Shown piece by piece: positions 60,799-64,000 of a DNA stretch of 64,000 bases (positions are counted from its first letter, which is position 1; the number at the start of each line of letters is the position of its first letter). Both the position numbers and the translations under genes were made by a program. This stretch comes from Alphaproteobacteria bacterium (lineage in GTDB: Bacteria; Pseudomonadota; Alphaproteobacteria; Oceanibaculales; Oceanibaculaceae): assembly GCA_018823745.1 (NCBI GenBank), contig JAHJHR010000018.1:248001-312000 (forward strand), in the 5' to 3' direction. The notes under the pieces are model-generated. The model made no database searches, was not told where the DNA came from, and saw only the letters and a list, made by a program, of their open reading frames with translations.

Positions 60799-61800
60799 TT
60801 ACGCCACCTGGAAGCCATGGGCGTAGGGGTCACGGTCATCGACGAAGATGGTGTTCAGCCCGGTCACCCGCGCCCAGCCGGCGACCGAGGGCAGGATGGC
60901 GGCGCGGCCGGCCAGGCTGGTCGCGGATTCGACTCGGCCCTCGAACATGCTGCCGATGATGCTTTCATGCACGAATTCATCGCCCGGCTTCAGCTTCCCC
61001 TTGGCCGCCAGATGCGCCATGCGGGCCGAGGTGCCAGTGCCGCAGGGCGAGCGGTCGATGGCGCGGTCGCCATAGAACACGGCGTTGCGGCCATGCGCCT
61101 TCGCATTCTGCGGCTTGCCCGTCCACATGACATGGGAGACGCCGCTGATCGTCGGGTCTTCGGGGTGGACCGGCTGCAGCTTCTCCTGCATCAGCCGGCG
61201 CACGATGGGGGAATAATGCAGCACCTCCCCCGCTGACAGGCTTTCCAGCCCGCCGTAATTCTTCTGCGCCTCGATGATGGCGTAGTAATTGCCGCCATAG
61301 GACACATCGACCACCAACTCCCCCAGCCCCGGCACATCGATGGTGATATCGGTGGCTTCCAGGAAAGAGGCGATGTTGAACAGCCGCACCTTCTCCACGA
61401 ACCGGCCGTTCATCTCATATTCGACATCGACCTTGCCGGCCGGTACGTCGAGCGACAGCCTGCCCTCGATTCGCGGTGTCACCAGCCCCTGCTCCAGCGC
61501 CACGGTCACCGTGCCGATGGTGCCATGGCCGCACATCGGCAGGCAGCCGGAGGTTTCGATGAACACCCAGCCGATATCGCAATCCTCGCGCAGCGGCTTG
61601 TAGAGGATCGAGCCGCTCATCATGTCGTGGCCGCGCGGCTCGAACATCAGCGCGTGGCGCACCCAGTCGAAGCGCTGCAGGAAATCCTGCCGGTATTCGC
61701 TCATCGTCTGGCCCTCCAGACGCGGGCCGCCACCGGCGACGACGCGGACCGGGTTGCCGCAGGTATGGGCATCGACGCAGAAGAAGGTGTTCAAGGCCAT
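60799..61800 (-). CDS. 4-Hydroxyproline 2-epimerase (proline racemase family)
   Basis: 333-residue enzyme interconverting trans-4-hydroxy-L-proline and cis-4-hydroxy-D-proline. Both catalytic Cys residues are present: Cys90 in MCGHGTIG and Cys253 in DRSPCGTGTSAR, which separates epimerases from the dehydratase next to it. Start ATG 61800; the frame opens two codons earlier at TTG. It lies 36 b after the trans-3-hydroxyproline dehydratase stop. Confidence 0.88.
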   Translation of the reverse strand: MALNTFFCVDAHTCGNPVRVVAGGGPRLEGQTMSEYRQDFLQRFDWVRHALMFEPRGHDMMSGSILYKPLREDCDIGWVFIETSGCLPMCGHGTIGTVTVALEQGLVTPRIEGRLSLDVPAGKVDVEYEMNGRFVEKVRLFNIASFLEATDITIDVPGLGELVVDVSYGGNYYAIIEAQKNYGGLESLSAGEVLHYSPIVRRLMQEKLQPVHPEDPTISGVSHVMWTGKPQNAKAHGRNAVFYGDRAIDRSPCGTGTSARMAHLAAKGKLKPGDEFVHESIIGSMFEGRVESATSLAGRAAILPSVAGWARVTGLNTIFVDDRDPYAHGFQVA

Positions 61801-61836
61801 GATCAAACCGCTGACTGGAGGGTAAGGATACAGACG

Positions 61837-62841
61837 CTAGCGCAGCAGGAAACCGCCGCGCAAGGGATCGTCGGGCTCCGCCGTGAAACGCGCCGTGCCA
61901 CTGTAATAGGCATGGCCGCCGACGCGGGCGATAACCGCTCTGTGCCGCCCTATTTGGGTCGTCTCCACCACCTCGCCGGTGAAGTCCTGGCCGGTCACGC
62001 TGCGGAACAGCCGGCGCTGGCCCGGCGCGATCAGCCCGCGCGCATGCTGCAAGGCCAGCCGGGCGGTGACGCCGGAACCGGTCGGGCTGCGATCCACCTG
62101 CCGGCCGGCGAAGATACAGACATTGCGGGTCGCCCCCTCCTCCCAGGCATCGCGGCCATCGGTCAGGATGGTGCCGTAGAGGAAGGCGAGGTCCGGTTCC
62201 TCCGGATGCTCCAGCCGGATCTGCTCGGCCGCCGCCAGGGCAATCTTCTCGCCCGCATCGGTCAGGTCGCGGATCGAGGAGGTTTCCACATCCAGCCCGA
62301 TGCTGTCCGCCGCCAGAAAAGCATAGAACGCGCCGCCATAGCCGATATCGAGTGTTACCGGCCCCCAGTCACGGGTTTCCACCATCTTGTCCAGCGCGAA
62401 GGCAAAGGCCGGCACGCTGTCGAAGCGCACCGCGCCCGCCTTGCCCGCCGTCACCTCGACAATGGCGCGCACCAGTCCGCAGGGGCACTGGATGTTCACC
62501 ACCGTCTCCGGTTCCACCGCCGGGACCAGCCCCTGGTCGACGGCGTAGCGGCCCAGCGCGATGACGGCATGGCCGCACATGGTGCTGTAGCCCTCATTAT
62601 GCATGAACAGCACGGCCAGATGGGCCTCGGGGTGGTCCGGCTCCACCAGCAGCGCGCCATACATGTCGGGATGGCCGCGCGGCTCCTCCATCAGCAGGCG
62701 ACGCAGCGAGTCGTGATGCGCCTTCGCCTCGCGGCGCTTTTCCAGCAGTGTGGCACCCTGCAGGCACGGCCAGCCGGCGGTGACGATGCGCAGCGGCTCG
62801 CCGGCGGTGTGCATTTCCACGGTGTCGATGCTTAACGTCAT
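61837..62841 (-). CDS. trans-3-Hydroxy-L-proline dehydratase (proline racemase family)
   Basis: 334 residues. The first catalytic Cys is kept (Cys89 in TMCGHAVIALG) but the second is replaced by Thr254 in DRSPTGSGV, the known signature of trans-3-hydroxy-L-proline dehydratase, which forms 1-pyrroline-2-carboxylate. First gene of the three-gene unit with the epimerase and the isochorismatase-fold hydrolase; the reductase that would turn the product into proline is not in the window. Confidence 0.87.
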   Translation of the reverse strand: MTLSIDTVEMHTAGEPLRIVTAGWPCLQGATLLEKRREAKAHHDSLRRLLMEEPRGHPDMYGALLVEPDHPEAHLAVLFMHNEGYSTMCGHAVIALGRYAVDQGLVPAVEPETVVNIQCPCGLVRAIVEVTAGKAGAVRFDSVPAFAFALDKMVETRDWGPVTLDIGYGGAFYAFLAADSIGLDVETSSIRDLTDAGEKIALAAAEQIRLEHPEEPDLAFLYGTILTDGRDAWEEGATRNVCIFAGRQVDRSPTGSGVTARLALQHARGLIAPGQRRLFRSVTGQDFTGEVVETTQIGRHRAVIARVGGHAYYSGTARFTAEPDDPLRGGFLLR

Positions 62842-62946
62842 GTTACTACCCCGGAGGCTATTCAGGACGGAACGATGGTAAGGTGCCTGTACTGAATTAT
62901 AGCGTCTCAGCGAAACTGCGCGGGGCGGGTCTGCAAAGAGGTCTCT

Positions 62947-64000
62947 ATGCGCGTATCGCTGAAACTCTGGATGATTATCGGCATCCTGTCCCTGATTGCC
63001 CTGATCGGCGGCATCATCATCCTGTCAGCCTTGTCGGTGCAAACCGTCGAGCGCAACCGTACCGCCGTCTTCCATACATACAAGGTTCTCGACACCGCCC
63101 AGCATCTGTTGAGCGAGGTGCAGGATCTGGAAACCGGTCAGCGCGGCTATCTGCTGACCGGGCAGGCCGAGTATCTGTCTCCCTATGAACTCGCCAAGCC
63201 GCTCATCGGTGAGCTGACTGTCCAACTCACCGAGTTGACAACGGATAATCAGCGTCACCAGGTCCGGCTTGCCTCGCTGCGGGCTTTGATCGAACAGAAG
63301 ATGCAGGTCACCGAGCAGTCTATCGAGTTGGTGCGCGAGGGCGATGTGGAGCAAGCGCTACTCTTGGTTAATCGCGGCATCGGTCGCGAGACCATGGACA
63401 GCATCCGCGAGCTGATCCGGCAGATGAGCCTGGATGAGCGGCAATTGCTGGCCCAGCGCTCGGAGGAATATGTCACCTCCAACCGGCGGACCATGGGCAT
63501 CCAGATCGCCGCCGTGCTGCTGTTCGGCGCGATGATCGCCTTTGCCGCCATCATGGCCTGGCGCGATTACCGCCGGCGGGTCGAGGCCGAGGGGGCGCTG
63601 AAGGTGGAGAGTGCGCTGCTGAAGGCCACGCTGGAGAATATGGGCCAGGGCATCAGCGTGTTCGGTCCTGATCTCAAGCTGATGGCCTGGAACGAAAATT
63701 TCCTGCAACTGCTCGATTATCCCGTTTCCCTTGCCCGGCAGGGAACCGATTTCGACGCCTTCCTGAACTTCAACGCCGCGCGGGGCGAATATGGCTCCGG
63801 CAATCTTGCCGAGGAGGTCGCCCGCCGTCGCGCCGTCGCGGTTAAGCGCAACCGCGATGTCTATATTACCGAGCGCAGCCGCCCCGATGGACGAATCCTG
63901 GAACTGGTCAGCAACCCGATGCCCGATGGCGGATTCGTGACCACCTATACCGACATCACCATTCGTCAGCAGGCGGAACGGCAGATCATAGAACAGGGCG
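62947..64000 (+). CDS. CHASE3-PAS sensor protein (C-terminus beyond window)
   Basis: 351 residues to the window edge, starting at the ATG at 62947 with AAAGAGG upstream. Order: transmembrane helix (8-28), periplasmic CHASE3 domain (about 33-178, with LETGQRGYLLTGQAEYL), second helix (184-205), then a PAS domain (about 225-340, GQGISVFGPDLKLMAWNENFL). The PAS type is the one common in alphaproteobacterial hybrid histidine kinases, so a kinase output is likely but unseen. Divergent from the hydroxyproline gene unit by 105 b. Confidence 0.88.
   Translation, partial: MRVSLKLWMIIGILSLIALIGGIIILSALSVQTVERNRTAVFHTYKVLDTAQHLLSEVQDLETGQRGYLLTGQAEYLSPYELAKPLIGELTVQLTELTTDNQRHQVRLASLRALIEQKMQVTEQSIELVREGDVEQALLLVNRGIGRETMDSIRELIRQMSLDERQLLAQRSEEYVTSNRRTMGIQIAAVLLFGAMIAFAAIMAWRDYRRRVEAEGALKVESALLKATLENMGQGISVFGPDLKLMAWNENFLQLLDYPVSLARQGTDFDAFLNFNAARGEYGSGNLAEEVARRRAVAVKRNRDVYITERSRPDGRILELVSNPMPDGGFVTTYTDITIRQQAERQIIEQG

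Overview
The window is a high-GC stretch of an alphaproteobacterial chromosome, most likely Rhodospirillales-like. Supporting evidence: the gene order tig-clpP-clpX-lon-hupB-tRNA-Val-tRNA-Asp-nuoABCDEFGHIJKLMN-birA-coaX-rnj on one strand, a glnB-glnA pair with a sigma-54 promoter, and many dipeptide-ABC and TRAP transporters. I cannot name the genus from sequence alone. No stretch longer than about 300 bases lacks a gene; the largest gaps (about 240-280 b) hold promoters, terminators or tRNAs.

Region 1 (1-25400, all minus strand) is housekeeping. It contains, in reverse of transcription, RNase J (cut by the left edge), pantothenate kinase CoaX, a biotin-protein ligase, all 14 subunits of respiratory complex I in canonical order, tRNA-Asp, tRNA-Val, HU, the proteases Lon and ClpXP, trigger factor (with a striking His/Asp-rich insertion) and tRNA-Leu. 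Lon has a good heat-shock-type promoter.

Region 2 (25480-39170) is mixed: a fused NAD(P)HX repair enzyme coupled to a HpaI-type aldolase, an RTX-tailed extracellular metallophosphatase, tRNA-His, two aminotransferases, the nitrogen-control pair glnB-glnA, a small basic protein with its own promoter and terminator, a thioesterase, ParE and a cysteine-cluster protein.

Region 3 (39180-62840) is accessory and points to growth on peptides and hydroxyproline. It has one fused dipeptide-ABC ATPase, one permease pair, three paralogous substrate-binding proteins, two tandem M81 (MlrC-like) peptidases, cis-3-hydroxyproline dehydratase, trans-3-hydroxyproline dehydratase, 4-hydroxyproline epimerase and an isochorismatase-fold hydrolase. 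Two of the binding-protein genes carry nearly identical sigma-54 (-24/-12) promoters, so peptide uptake is probably under nitrogen control together with glnBA. Embedded among these are a complete TRAP transporter, a DUF4340 membrane protein, and a glycolipid-binding/lipocalin-like fusion divergent from an AraC-family regulator.

Region 4 (62947-64000) is the start of a CHASE3-PAS sensor protein cut by the right edge. I saw no insertion sequence, prophage, CRISPR array or rRNA.
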